Assembly (NCBI GenBank): GCA_040752975.1
Contig: JBFMHF010000001.1
Span: 73,750-137,749, forward strand
Source: JADLDB01 sp040752975
Lineage (GTDB): Bacteria; Myxococcota; Myxococcia; Myxococcales; Myxococcaceae
Reading direction: 5' to 3'
DNA: 64,000 nt
How positions within the stretch are numbered: the first letter of the stretch is position 1; the number at the start of each line of letters is the position of its first letter. The translations under genes and the position numbers were made by a program. Below are positions 36,510-47,452 of the stretch, piece by piece. The notes under the pieces are model-generated. The model worked only from the letters and a program-made list of their open reading frames with translations, did not search any database and was not told where the DNA came from.

Positions 36510-37745
36510 TCAGAAGAGGATCCGGCCCGCCTTCACCACGTGCGCCACGTCGTTCATCGCGAAGTGGTACGGCAGCGCGCGGTAGCTGTCGGCGTTGAAG
36601 ATGACCAGGTCCGCGGGACCATCGACCACCAGCCGCCCGAGGGACTCGTCTCGCAGCGCCAGGCCGCCCACCCGGGTGAAGCCCAGGTACGCTTCCGCCG
36701 GAGACAGCCCGTTCTCCACGCACGCCAGGCCCATCGCCAGGAAGACGTTCTCCGAGTTGGAGGAGCCGGGGTTCACGTTCGTGCACAAGGCCACTGGCAC
36801 GCCGGCGTCTCGCAGGGCGCGCCCGGGCGCGAAGGGCCGCGCGCGTGCGAAGAGCGTCGAGGTGGGCGCCAGCACCGCCACCGTCCCCGAGGCTTTCAAG
36901 GCGGCGATCCCCTGCGCGGAGATCTGCTCCAGGTGATCCGCAGTCACCGCGCCCAGCGCCGCCGCGAGCTGCGCGCCCCCGTTCGCCGTCAACTGATCGA
37001 CGTGCAGACGGGGGAAGAGCCCCTGCGCCTTCGCCGCCTCGAGGCACGCCCTCGCCTCGTCGTGGGTGAAGGCCGACTGCTCGACGAAGACGTCGCAGAA
37101 GCGCGCCAGGCTGGCCTTCGCCACCTTCGGGAGCAGCTCGTCGATCACCTCGCGCACGTACGCCTCACGCGGCCCCTCGAAGCCGGGGGGAAGGGCGTGC
37201 AAGCCCAGCACCGTGGCCACCAGCGACACCGGCTGGCGATCTCCGAGCGCGCGCACCACCTCGAGCAGCTTGAGCTCGCTCTCCACGGTGAGGCCGTAGC
37301 CGCTCTTCACCTCGGCGGTGGTGACGCCGTGCCTCGAGAGGCGCTCGAGGCGGGGGAGGGCGAGCGCGATCAACTGCTCGGCGGTCGCGTCGCGCGTGGC
37401 GCGCACCGTCCGCGCGATGCCACCGCCTGCCTGGGCGATCTCCAGGTACGTCTTCCCCTGGCAGCGCGCTTCGAACTCCTCGGATCGATCTCCCGCGAAG
37501 ACGACGTGCGTGTGGCAGTCGACGAAGCCCGGGCCGACGAAGCCGCCCCTGGCGTCGATCTCCTTCGTGTGGCCGCTCACCGAGCCCTTCGGGGGGTTGG
37601 TGCCCAGCCAGGCGATGCGTCCGCCGGAGATCCCCACCGCTCCCTGGCGGATCGGCGCCAGTGCGTCCTCTGCCTTCCCACGCCAGTCTCCGTCGCAGGT
37701 CAGCACCTCGGAGGTGTTGTGGACGATCAGATCGAAGGGCTCCAT
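36510..37745 (-). CDS. hutI: Imidazolonepropionase HutI
   Basis: Third step of histidine degradation, opening 4-imidazolone-5-propionate to formiminoglutamate. The amidohydrolase motif DCHTHVVFAGDR, the GGGIARTVRATRDA segment and ATSTLFAR/CTNVNPGSSN are typical. 411 residues fits the family. The ATG at 37745 gives a normal N-terminus (MEPFDLIVH); a longer frame upstream overlaps the next gene. It follows four bases after a lipoprotein gene that separates it from hutU. Confidence 0.94.
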   Translation of the reverse strand: MEPFDLIVHNTSEVLTCDGDWRGKAEDALAPIRQGAVGISGGRIAWLGTNPPKGSVSGHTKEIDARGGFVGPGFVDCHTHVVFAGDRSEEFEARCQGKTYLEIAQAGGGIARTVRATRDATAEQLIALALPRLERLSRHGVTTAEVKSGYGLTVESELKLLEVVRALGDRQPVSLVATVLGLHALPPGFEGPREAYVREVIDELLPKVAKASLARFCDVFVEQSAFTHDEARACLEAAKAQGLFPRLHVDQLTANGGAQLAAALGAVTADHLEQISAQGIAALKASGTVAVLAPTSTLFARARPFAPGRALRDAGVPVALCTNVNPGSSNSENVFLAMGLACVENGLSPAEAYLGFTRVGGLALRDESLGRLVVDGPADLVIFNADSYRALPYHFAMNDVAHVVKAGRILF

Positions 37746-37749
37746 GCCG

Positions 37750-38462
37750 TCACGAGCCTCCCACGCGGACACCCACCAGGGGAACGTTCCAGGCGGGGCC
37801 CGCCGGAGAGAGCCACGCCCGCCCCACGCCACCGAAGACCTCCACGCTCTCGAAGCGGACGATCATCAGGCCACCGAAGAGGATCGACGTGACGTTGGGC
37901 CCCAGGGTGTGTTGCACGCTGGCGAAAGGCGCCAGGCCCACGCGAGAGCGATCGGTCCCCGCGGCCGAGAGCGTGAGGCTGAAATCGGCCGCGAAGAGGT
38001 GACCCGAGCCGCCGATGAAGAGGAAGCCGAAGGAGGTGGCCGCGCGGGCGGCGAGGGCAGGGGCGATGGAGACTCGCCCCACCTGCCAGCGGTAGGAGAG
38101 GCCCGCCGCCAGGCCCAGCGCGGGCAGGGGCAGCCCCCCGAAGAACTCCGCCTGGACGCCGCCGTGGATTGCGAGCTGCTTCCAGACGACACGCGTGTAG
38201 TCGAGCCCATACGCGGCGCCCAACTCCGGAGGCATGGTGCCGTCGATGGAGGGGTTGAAGACGCCCGCGTTCTCGCTCTCCACCACGGCGGTGATGCGCG
38301 GTCCGGTGCGCACGCCGAACTGAAACTCGGAGCTGCGATCGTCCGGGGCCTCGAGGCGGATGATGGACGGGGCCACCGAAGTGGGCGCGCACGACGCGAG
38401 GAGCAGCCCGGCGATGACGGCGACGGCCCTCTCCCTGCGCGCCCCCCGGGGAGAGGGGAGCT

Positions 38463-38466
<4 letters not shown>
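37750..38466 (-). CDS. Lipoprotein between hutU and hutI
   Basis: 238 residues. The start MKLPSPRG leads into a lipoprotein signal ending LLLASC, and the mature part is Gly/Val/Phe-rich with alternating hydrophobic strands, possibly a small outer-membrane barrel (for example SFGFLFIGGSGHLFAADFSLTLS). No family is recognised. The start overlaps hutU by four bases (ATGA) and hutI follows four bases after its stop, so it is part of the hut operon. A link to histidine or imidazole uptake is inference. Confidence 0.7.
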
Positions 38467-40124
<1,658 letters not shown>

Positions 40125-40199
40125 GGCGGGGCCTCTTCAGGGGGATCGAGTCGCGGCCTCTATAGACCACGGCTTCGTCCATCAGGTAGGAGCGGTTGC

Positions 40200-40466
40200 A
40201 TGAGTCGTCAGGTCGCATTGGGAGGCGTCATCGGCTTCCTCGTCACGGTCCTCTTCATGGCTGTCTGCCAGAAGAACGAGCCGGCGCCCCCGTCCCCCGC
40301 GGCCACGCAGCGGGTGGACATCCTCGGGCCGGCGCCGCTGGCGCCCCCGCCTCCGCCGCAGCGCCAGGTGCTGCCGGTGGCGATCCCCATGAAGCAGCCT
40401 TCGGCGCCCCTCCCGAGCATCTCGCGTCCGCTGAACCTCGAAGGCCTGGACGCCGGGCGACGATGA
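40200..40466 (+). CDS. Small membrane-anchored Pro-rich protein
   Basis: 88 residues. One membrane segment (about 4-25, VALGGVIGFLVTVLFMAVC) is followed by a Pro-rich tail with repeated PPPPPQ and AP dipeptides. Too short for a family call. It starts 75 bases from the hutU start on the other strand and its stop overlaps the next start (ATGA), so the two are coupled. Confidence 0.65.
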   Translation: MSRQVALGGVIGFLVTVLFMAVCQKNEPAPPSPAATQRVDILGPAPLAPPPPPQRQVLPVAIPMKQPSAPLPSISRPLNLEGLDAGRR

Positions 40467-40861
40467 GGGCGTGGGCCGCCGCCGTCCTCCTGGGCGCGTG
40501 CGCCACTCCTCCGACGCCTCCCCCGGAGATCGTCCCCTCGTCTCCCAGCGAGGCGCTCAGCGACTCACCGGCCCACGCGCTCGGAGACTTCCTCACCGCG
40601 GCCGAGCAGGGGCGCTTCGACGAGGTGCACGCTCGGCTCTCCGCGGCGCTGCGGCAGCGTTATTCGCCTGAGCGCCTGAAGTCCGACTTCGAGGCCGAGC
40701 CGCTGGCGAAAGAGCGCCTCGCCCGGGCCCGGAGGGCGTGGAGCGCGCGGGCGCCCTGGAGGGTGGACGGGGCCGTGGCGTTTCTGCCGCTGGACGACGG
40801 ACACCGGGTTCGCGCCGTGCAGGAGGACGGCGGCTGGCGGATCGCCGCGCTGGAGGAGTGA
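40463..40861 (+). CDS. NTF2-like lipoprotein
   Basis: 132 residues. A lipoprotein signal (MRAWAAAVLLGAC) and a Pro-rich spacer lead into a small domain with FLTAAEQGRFDEVHARL and VDGAVAFLPLDDGHRVRAVQEDGGWRIAAL, resembling NTF2/DUF4878-type folds. No catalytic residues are evident. The ATG overlaps the upstream stop by four bases. The downstream gene is on the other strand and abuts its stop. Confidence 0.65.
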   Translation: MRAWAAAVLLGACATPPTPPPEIVPSSPSEALSDSPAHALGDFLTAAEQGRFDEVHARLSAALRQRYSPERLKSDFEAEPLAKERLARARRAWSARAPWRVDGAVAFLPLDDGHRVRAVQEDGGWRIAALEE

Positions 40862-42733
40862 CTACCGGCGGAGCAGTTCGTCCAGCTTGCCCCCGAGCCC
40901 GAGGTGTCCGGCGGCGGCCTGGAGCATCTTCTTCTCCTTCGAGTCGACCTTGCCGTCCACCAGCGCCACCTGGATCAGCTCTCTGAGGAAAGCCTCGGCC
41001 TCGGCGGAGCCCTTGGCGAGCAGCTTGTCGAAGAGGCCCGGGCCGGCGTTCAGCGCCAGCTCCACGTTGGCCCAGGGCACGCCCCAGCGATCCGACGCCA
41101 TCTTGAGCAGCTGCTTCTCCTTCGCGTCCACCGCGCCGTCCGCCATCGCCATCGCCGCCATCAGGTACACCAGGCGCTCGCGCTCCTCGCGATCGGGCAC
41201 GCGCGCCGCGACGGTCCGTGCAGTGGCGCTCGAGGACTGCCCGTAGTGGGTGCGCCACCACTCCCAGCCCCCGAAGTCCTGGATCACCCAGTCCTTCTCT
41301 CCGCTCGACAGCGCGGTGCCGCAGTACTCGCAGTTCGTCTGGCCGTTGTCGGTGAGCGGCGCGTGGCAGGTGGGGCAGCGGTTGGTGGCCATGCCGTTCT
41401 CGGTCACGGTCTTCGCGCCCGCCTTCCGCTGGAGGATGATCACCCAGCGCTGGGGCTGCGACGGCAACTGCGGGGGTTTCTGGCCGGCCACGGCGACGCC
41501 CAGCTTCGCGCTCCAGCGGATCTCCACGCTGGCGAGATCGTTCTCCCCCTGCTGTGACAGCTTGCGGGTGTTCACCGCGCCGACGGCGCACTCGAGGATC
41601 ACCTTGCGCTTGCCCGCGGCCTTGAGCGCATCGAGGTCGGCCTTGAGCGACTGCAGGAAGGCCGCCCCGGCCAGCTTGGAGAGGTGGGAGACGTCGCCCG
41701 TCACCTGCGCCTCGATCCACTTCCAGAAGGCGAGGGAGGCGCGATCCTCGAGCGCCTCGGTGGACAGGCCGGGGTCCGTCTGGCGGGCCTTCGCGATCCC
41801 CTCGGCGGTCTCGTGTGACGGCGCGTACTCGCTGCCCTGGGTGATCTCCGCCAGCACCCAGTCGTAGTTGCCGCTGTTGACGATCGCCTTGCAGTACTCG
41901 CAGGTGTTGGACGCGCCGCCGCTGAAGGGAGCGCCGCAGTTGGGGCACGCGCCGGGGGCCGCCGCCTCGCCCGTCTTCGTCTGGACGCCGGGCTTGCGGA
42001 CGAAGCTCCACACCTCGGTGAACTGCTCGGGCGGTTTCTTCATCGCCAGCGCGCGGGCCTGCTCGTCGGTGGCGTTGGCGGGGGCGTCGTCGTCGCGCAG
42101 CTGCGCCTTCACCCGCACGTGCAGGGTGTCGAAGAACTCGTTCTGCTCGAGCCCGATGATCTGCAGGTCGAGCACCTTCGGCTCGGCGATCGCGTCGCGC
42201 ACGCCCTGGGCGTGGAGGATCTTGAGCTGCACCGCGAGGCGCTGGAAGGTGGCGTCGGACAGGTGACGGCGCACCGGCTCGAGGTTGCGCTTGAACCAGG
42301 CTTCTTGCGTCTCGAGGAAGAGGCCGCGCACGCGGTCGAAGAAGGGCACGAGATCGAACTGCGGGTCCTTCGCCTTGAGCGCGCTGACCCAGCCGGTGAC
42401 GGAGGCGGCGCTCACGGCGGTGCGGCGCTCGGCCTCGGCGCGATCGAGCGCCTTGCGGGTGGACGAGTCGCCCTTGCTCCGCTGCTGGACGAACCAGACG
42501 ACGGCGACGATCAACGCCACCGGGATGCCGATCATCGGGTGCTCGATGATCAACCAGATGAGCAGCTGGATGATCGCACCGCCGTCGCCGCCGCCGTCCG
42601 AGTCGGAGTTGCCGGAGTCGAAGTGCTCACCGCCGCCGATGCGGGCGAAGGCGGGCAGGGCCCACGTCAACGCCACGACGATCGGGAAATGGCGAGCGAG
42701 TCGGGCTATCCACCACAGGCAGCGCGTCTTCAT
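40862..42733 (-). CDS. Tim44-like protein with two zinc ribbons and a TerB domain
   Basis: 623 residues. A signal-like N-terminus and a hydrophobic segment (about 50-85) are followed by two Tim44-like regions (about 100-260 and 310-450, VTGWVSALKAKDPQFDLVPF and DRASLAFWKWIEAQV). Each is followed by a zinc ribbon (CPNCGAPF...CEYC and CPTCHAPL...CEYC). A C-terminal TerB-like helical domain follows (about 540-620, RLVYLMAAMAMADGAVDAKEK). Tim44 and TerB modules are common in membrane-associated stress proteins. Function is unknown. Only 32 bases separate it from the divergent enoyl-CoA hydratase gene. Confidence 0.75.
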   Translation of the reverse strand: MKTRCLWWIARLARHFPIVVALTWALPAFARIGGGEHFDSGNSDSDGGGDGGAIIQLLIWLIIEHPMIGIPVALIVAVVWFVQQRSKGDSSTRKALDRAEAERRTAVSAASVTGWVSALKAKDPQFDLVPFFDRVRGLFLETQEAWFKRNLEPVRRHLSDATFQRLAVQLKILHAQGVRDAIAEPKVLDLQIIGLEQNEFFDTLHVRVKAQLRDDDAPANATDEQARALAMKKPPEQFTEVWSFVRKPGVQTKTGEAAAPGACPNCGAPFSGGASNTCEYCKAIVNSGNYDWVLAEITQGSEYAPSHETAEGIAKARQTDPGLSTEALEDRASLAFWKWIEAQVTGDVSHLSKLAGAAFLQSLKADLDALKAAGKRKVILECAVGAVNTRKLSQQGENDLASVEIRWSAKLGVAVAGQKPPQLPSQPQRWVIILQRKAGAKTVTENGMATNRCPTCHAPLTDNGQTNCEYCGTALSSGEKDWVIQDFGGWEWWRTHYGQSSSATARTVAARVPDREERERLVYLMAAMAMADGAVDAKEKQLLKMASDRWGVPWANVELALNAGPGLFDKLLAKGSAEAEAFLRELIQVALVDGKVDSKEKKMLQAAAGHLGLGGKLDELLRR

Positions 42734-42765
42734 GGCGCCTGAGACTACGACACGGAGGCAAGCCG

Positions 42766-43530
42766 ATGTCCGAATTCCTCATCGAAGCGGCAGGGCCGGT
42801 CGAGCGGTGGATCATCAACGGTGAGGCCAGGCGAAACGCGCTGTCGAGGGCGATGGTGAACGAGTTGGCTTCCCACGTGGTGCGCGTGTCGCACGGCCGC
42901 GAGGTGCGGGCCGTCGTCCTGTCCGGGGCGGGGGACAAGGCCTTCTGCGCCGGGGCCGACCTGAAGGAGCGCGCCGCCATGAGCGAGCAGGAGGTGAAGG
43001 ACTTCCTCGGCACGCTGCGGCGCACCTTCCGGTCCCTCGAGAAGAGCGACTGCGTCTTCGTGGCGTACGTGAACGGCGCGGCCTTCGGAGGCGGCACCGA
43101 GCTGGCCCTCTGCTGCGATCTACGGGTGATGGCGCCCACGGCGGAGATGGGCCTCACCGAGGTGAAGCTGGGCATCATCCCCGGGGCGGGCGGCACGCAG
43201 CGGCTGCCGAGGCTGATCGGCGTCGGGCCGGCGAAGGAGCTGATCCTCACCGGGCGGCGCGTCGGGGCGGACGAGGCCTTGCGCCTGGGCCTGGTCAATC
43301 GCGTGGGCACCGTCGACGACGCGCTCGAGCTGGCGAAGGCCGTGTGCGCCAACGCGCCCATCGCGGTGGGGGCGGCCAAGCATGCCATCGCCGACGGGGC
43401 GCACCTCGATCTCGACGCCGCGCTGGAGGTCGAGCAGCGGCACTACCAGCGCACCCTGGGTACGGAGGATCGCCTGGAAGGGCTCAGGGCCTTCGCCGAG
43501 AAGCGCCCGCCGGTGTTCAAGGGCCGGTGA
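42766..43530 (+). CDS. Enoyl-CoA hydratase/isomerase family protein
   Basis: Crotonase-fold protein of 254 residues. The two family glutamates are in FGGGTELAL and LTEVKLGIIPGAGGTQRLPR, with FCAGADLKE upstream forming the oxyanion hole region. Hydration of enoyl-CoA during fatty-acid or branched-chain amino-acid breakdown is likely. It is followed by acyl-CoA dehydrogenase and, further on, MeaB, which fits propionate or branched-chain catabolism. Confidence 0.9.
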   Translation: MSEFLIEAAGPVERWIINGEARRNALSRAMVNELASHVVRVSHGREVRAVVLSGAGDKAFCAGADLKERAAMSEQEVKDFLGTLRRTFRSLEKSDCVFVAYVNGAAFGGGTELALCCDLRVMAPTAEMGLTEVKLGIIPGAGGTQRLPRLIGVGPAKELILTGRRVGADEALRLGLVNRVGTVDDALELAKAVCANAPIAVGAAKHAIADGAHLDLDAALEVEQRHYQRTLGTEDRLEGLRAFAEKRPPVFKGR

Positions 43531-43582
43531 GGCGCTCGCAGGCTTTGCGTCCGCGCGGCGACTTCATTAGACGCCACTCCAC

Positions 43583-44725
43583 ATGGACTTCGAGCTGCCC
43601 GAAGACATCAAGGCCCTCCAGAGGACGGTGCGCGACTTCTGCGAGAAGCGGGTGAAGGACAAGGCCCGCGAATGGGATCACTCCGAGAAGTTCCCGATGG
43701 AGATCGTCCGGGAGCTCGGCCAGATGGGCATCATGGGCATGCGCGTCGCCGAGGAGTACGGCGGCGCAGGCCTGGGCAGCCTCGCGGTGGCCGTCGTCGT
43801 CGAGGAGGTGGCCCGCTACGACGGTTCGCTCGCGCTCACCGTGGCCTCGCACAACGGCCTGGGCACCTCGCACATCCGCGTCTTCGGGAACGAGGAGCAG
43901 CGCCGGAAGTACCTGCCGAAGCTGGCCACGGGGGAGTGGCTGGGCGCGTGGGGCCTCACCGAGCCGGGCAGCGGCAGCGACGCCGCGGGCATGAAGACGA
44001 CGGCCGTGAAGCGGGGCAGCGACTGGGTGTTGAACGGCACGAAGATGTTCATCACCCAGGGCACCGTGGGCGACGTCTTCGTGATCCTGGCGCTCACCTC
44101 GCCCGAGAAGCGGCAGAAGGGCATCACGGCGTTCATCCTCGAGCGCCAGGCGAAGGGCTTCAGCCAGCGCGCCATTCACGGGAAGCTGGGCATGCGCTCG
44201 TCGGATACGGCCGAGCTGCACCTCGAGAACGTGGTGGTCCCGGACAGCCAGCGGCTGGGGGAGATCGATCGGGGCTTCCTCGACACGATGAAGATCCTCG
44301 ACGGCGGGCGGATCACCATCGGCGCGCTGGCGGTGGGCCTGGGGCGCGGGGCGCTGGAGGAGTCGGTGAAGTACGCAAAGGAGCGCACCGCCTTCGGTCA
44401 GCCCATCGCCGACTTCCAGGCGATCAAGTGGATGCTGGCGGACATGCAGACGGAGCTCGACGCGGCGCGGCTGCTCGTCTACCGGAGCGCGGCCCTGGCG
44501 GACGCGGGCAAGCCGTACGGCCGCGAGGCGTCGATGGCCAAGCTGTTCGCGTCCGAGGCCGCCAACCGCGCCTGCAACAAGGCGGTGCAGATCCACGGCG
44601 GGTACGGCTACACGCGCGAGTTCCCCGTCGAGCGCTACCTGCGCGACGCCAAGCTGTGTGAGATCGGTGAGGGCACCAGCGAGATCCAGCGCTCGATCAT
44701 CGCGCGAGAGGTCTTGAAGGGCTGA
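43583..44725 (+). CDS. Acyl-CoA dehydrogenase
   Basis: FAD-dependent enzyme of 380 residues. Family signatures GAWGLTEPGSGSDAAGMKT and the C-terminal QIHGGYGYTREFPVERYLRDAKLCEIGEGTSEIQR are intact; the glutamate in GEGTSEIQR is in the position expected for the catalytic base of the short-chain group. It follows the hydratase by 52 bases and is next to MeaB, suggesting short-chain or branched-chain acyl-CoA oxidation. Exact substrate not shown. Confidence 0.93.
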   Translation: MDFELPEDIKALQRTVRDFCEKRVKDKAREWDHSEKFPMEIVRELGQMGIMGMRVAEEYGGAGLGSLAVAVVVEEVARYDGSLALTVASHNGLGTSHIRVFGNEEQRRKYLPKLATGEWLGAWGLTEPGSGSDAAGMKTTAVKRGSDWVLNGTKMFITQGTVGDVFVILALTSPEKRQKGITAFILERQAKGFSQRAIHGKLGMRSSDTAELHLENVVVPDSQRLGEIDRGFLDTMKILDGGRITIGALAVGLGRGALEESVKYAKERTAFGQPIADFQAIKWMLADMQTELDAARLLVYRSAALADAGKPYGREASMAKLFASEAANRACNKAVQIHGGYGYTREFPVERYLRDAKLCEIGEGTSEIQRSIIAREVLKG

Positions 44726-44729
44726 CGCC

Positions 44730-45617
44730 ATGGACCGCGCCTTCCTGGAGCAGTTGGGCCTCGAGGTGAAGGAAGCCGACGGCGTCGTCGAGGCGAAGCT
44801 GCCCCTCGGCGAGGGCCAGGCGTTCAACCCGCTGGCGAAGACGCCCATCGACGCCGTCTCCTTCACGGTGATGGGCGACCGCCTGCTCTACGTCGGGCCG
44901 CCCGAGTTCGTCGGGGCGCAGCCGATCAACCTGGCCTTCATCACCGGCGCCACGCGCCTCGAGGATCTGGTGGTGAAGACGCTGAACGATCACCTCTTCC
45001 AGCTCGAGCGGCGCTCGTCCGAGCTGACGGCGATGGGGCTGCACCCGAAGGTGGATCCGGCCACGCTGCAGCTCACCGCGGAGCTCGAGGCCGAGCCGCT
45101 CAAGTTCGTGATCGGCGCGACCCGCACCGGCCAGTTTCGCGTGGTGCGCGTCTTCGTCGACGGCACCGAGCTGACCAGCCCCGGCGCCGACACCAGCTTC
45201 GAGTTGTCCGAGCACCGCGACCGGAACGCGCTGCTCGAGTTCCTCCTGGCCATGTTCCAGGAGCTCGCCGAGCACGCCACGCAGACGGCTCCCGAGCCCA
45301 GGCGGAAGCGGGTGCTCACGCCGGCGCCGCCTTCGCCCGAGGCGTCCGTGCCCTTCAAGGAGCTCGCGCGCGCCTTCGGTGACGCGGCGCTGCCTCCGCG
45401 CAGCACGCTGGAGGTCCTCGCCAGCGTCCGGGTGAAGGGGGAGGAGCTGCGCTTCGCTGCGGCGCGCGTGCAGGGGCGCACCTTCCGCGGGCTGCTCGCG
45501 GGCTCGAAAGGCAAGGTGTGGGCGGATCGCTTCGAGCTGGACGGCTTCCCCGGCATCCGCGCGCTGGTGGCGCAGATCCTGAAGGTGCCGGTGGAGGACG
45601 TGCAGGTGACGCCGTGA
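44730..45617 (+). CDS. Unknown protein between acyl-CoA dehydrogenase and MeaB
   Basis: 295 residues without a recognised family. It has two similar-sized halves separated by a Pro/Arg-rich linker (about 192-212), each with mixed strands and helices. No signal peptide, cofactor motif or membrane segment is seen. Its stop overlaps meaB as GTGA, and it starts four bases after the dehydrogenase, so it belongs to this operon. A partner of the acyl-CoA enzymes is only a guess. Confidence 0.65.
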   Translation: MDRAFLEQLGLEVKEADGVVEAKLPLGEGQAFNPLAKTPIDAVSFTVMGDRLLYVGPPEFVGAQPINLAFITGATRLEDLVVKTLNDHLFQLERRSSELTAMGLHPKVDPATLQLTAELEAEPLKFVIGATRTGQFRVVRVFVDGTELTSPGADTSFELSEHRDRNALLEFLLAMFQELAEHATQTAPEPRRKRVLTPAPPSPEASVPFKELARAFGDAALPPRSTLEVLASVRVKGEELRFAAARVQGRTFRGLLAGSKGKVWADRFELDGFPGIRALVAQILKVPVEDVQVTP

Positions 45618-46642
45618 GATCCCTGGCCGAGCGCGTGCTGGCGGGAGACGTGCGGGCGGCCTCGAGGCTGATGCGCCTCATCGATGACGGCGACAGCCAG
45701 GCCACCCGGGAGCTCCAGGCGCTCTTCCCCCACACCGGCAAGGCGTACGTGGTGGGCATCACCGGCAGCCCCGGCGCCGGCAAGTCCACGCTGACCGATC
45801 GGTTGATCGCCCACTACCGGAAGCAAGGCCTCACGGTGGGCGTCATCGCGGTGGATCCGACGAGCCCCTTCACCGGCGGGGCGATCCTCGGCGATCGGAT
45901 CCGCATGCAGGGCCACGCGACGGATCCGGGTGTCTTCATCCGCAGCCTCGCGACACGCGGAAACCTGGGGGGCCTGTCGCGCGCTACCGGCGACTGCCTC
46001 AAGGTGATGGACGCGATGGGGCGCGACGTGGTGTTGATCGAGACGGTCGGCGTCGGCCAGGACGAGATCGACATCGCCCAGCTGGCGCACACCACCATCG
46101 TGGTGCTGGTGCCGGGCATGGGCGACGACATCCAGGCGATCAAGGCCGGCATCCTCGAGGTGGCGGACGTCTTCGCGGTGAACAAGGCCGACCTCGACGG
46201 AGCCGATCGCGTGGTGCGCGAGCTGCGGGTGATGCTCGAGCTGCGGCACGCGGTGAAGGCGCCCCCGCTGGATCACGACGCCCACCACCGCCTGGTGCGC
46301 GCGAAGGCCGAAGGGAAGCCGCCCCCCAGGCTGGAGGACGGCCCGCCCGAGTGGGAGCCGCCCATTCAGAAGGTGGTGGCCGCGAAGGACCAGGGCGTCG
46401 ACGAGCTGGTGGCCGCCGTCGCCAGGCACCGCGCCTTCCTCGAGTCCAGCGGGCAGAAGGTGCAGCGGGAACGGAACCGGGCCTTGACTCAGTTCCTCGC
46501 GTTGCTCCGCGAGCGGTTGCTCAAGGCGGGGCTTGAAAGGCTCGAGCGGGAGCGAGGTAATCTCTCCGACGTGGCGACGCGCATCGCCGACAGACAGGCA
46601 GATCCCTACGCCCTGGCCGACGAGCTGGCCGGGAAGTCCTGA
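45614..46642 (+). CDS. meaB: MeaB-type GTPase of methylmalonyl-CoA mutase
   Basis: G3E-family GTPase that protects and loads the B12 cofactor of methylmalonyl-CoA mutase. It has 342 residues. Walker A GITGSPGAGKST, then AVDPTSPFTGGAILGDRIRM, ETVGVGQDE and NKADLDGA are in family order. The GTG at 45614 overlaps the preceding stop (GTGA). The mutase itself is not in the window. The adjoining acyl-CoA genes fit propionyl-CoA breakdown. Confidence 0.94.
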   Translation: MRSLAERVLAGDVRAASRLMRLIDDGDSQATRELQALFPHTGKAYVVGITGSPGAGKSTLTDRLIAHYRKQGLTVGVIAVDPTSPFTGGAILGDRIRMQGHATDPGVFIRSLATRGNLGGLSRATGDCLKVMDAMGRDVVLIETVGVGQDEIDIAQLAHTTIVVLVPGMGDDIQAIKAGILEVADVFAVNKADLDGADRVVRELRVMLELRHAVKAPPLDHDAHHRLVRAKAEGKPPPRLEDGPPEWEPPIQKVVAAKDQGVDELVAAVARHRAFLESSGQKVQRERNRALTQFLALLRERLLKAGLERLERERGNLSDVATRIADRQADPYALADELAGKS

Positions 46643-46657
46643 GCAAGTCCAGGCCGC

Positions 46658-47407
46658 ATGAACGAGGGCTCCAAATCCTTTGCGAAGTGGACGCCTCCAG
46701 AGCGCGTCGCGGCGTTGGAGTCCCGCCTGCTGCTGTCCTTCGCGGACAAGGGCATCGCCCTGGCGGCGCTCACCCACAAGTCGTACTGCAACGAGCACAA
46801 GGACGAGGCCTGCGTCGACAACGAGCGGCTCGAGTTTCTCGGGGACGCGGTGGTGGATCTCGCCATCGGCCACCGGTTGATGGAGCGCTTCCCGCGCGCC
46901 AACGAGGGCGAACTCTCCAAGCTGCGGGCGCTCATCGTCAACGAAGAGGGCCTCGCGCGGGTGGCGCGGGCGCTGGGGCTGGGTGAGCTGCTCCTGTTGG
47001 GCCGTGGCGAGGAGCTCACCGGCGGCCGAGACAAGCCCTCGGTGCTGGCCGACGCGCTCGAGGCGGTGATCGGCGCGGTGTACCTGGGCAACGGCATGCC
47101 GGCCACCATGGCCTTCATCGATCGCTTCTTCGGCGACGCGCTCGACGGTGTGGCGGAAGGGCGGCAGGGCCAGGACTACAAGTCGATGCTGCAGGAAGAC
47201 GCCCAGAGCCGCCTGCGCGCCTCACCCCGCTACCGCGTCGTCTCCGAGACGGGCCCGGATCACGAGAAGGTCTTCGAGGTCGAGGTGTCGATCGGCCACG
47301 ACGTCTACGCGCGATCCACCGGGCGCTCGAAGAAGGAGGCCGAGCAGGCCGCGGCTCGCGAGACGCTGGCGATGCTGGCCCACACCACGCCCCGCCTCGA
47401 GCGCTGA
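46658..47407 (+). CDS. rnc: Ribonuclease III
   Basis: Cuts double-stranded RNA during rRNA and mRNA processing. The nuclease signature ERLEFLGDAVVDL lies at 56-68, and the C-terminal double-stranded RNA-binding domain covers about 165-240 (DYKSMLQEDAQSRLRASPRYRVVSE). It has 249 residues, as usual. It is followed by era, but with three cyclophilin genes between; in many bacteria rnc and era are adjacent. Confidence 0.96.
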   Translation: MNEGSKSFAKWTPPERVAALESRLLLSFADKGIALAALTHKSYCNEHKDEACVDNERLEFLGDAVVDLAIGHRLMERFPRANEGELSKLRALIVNEEGLARVARALGLGELLLLGRGEELTGGRDKPSVLADALEAVIGAVYLGNGMPATMAFIDRFFGDALDGVAEGRQGQDYKSMLQEDAQSRLRASPRYRVVSETGPDHEKVFEVEVSIGHDVYARSTGRSKKEAEQAAARETLAMLAHTTPRLER

Positions 47408-47452
47408 ATCTCGTTTGCGCGTGCCAGCGGCGCGGGTAGGTTTCGCAGCGCC

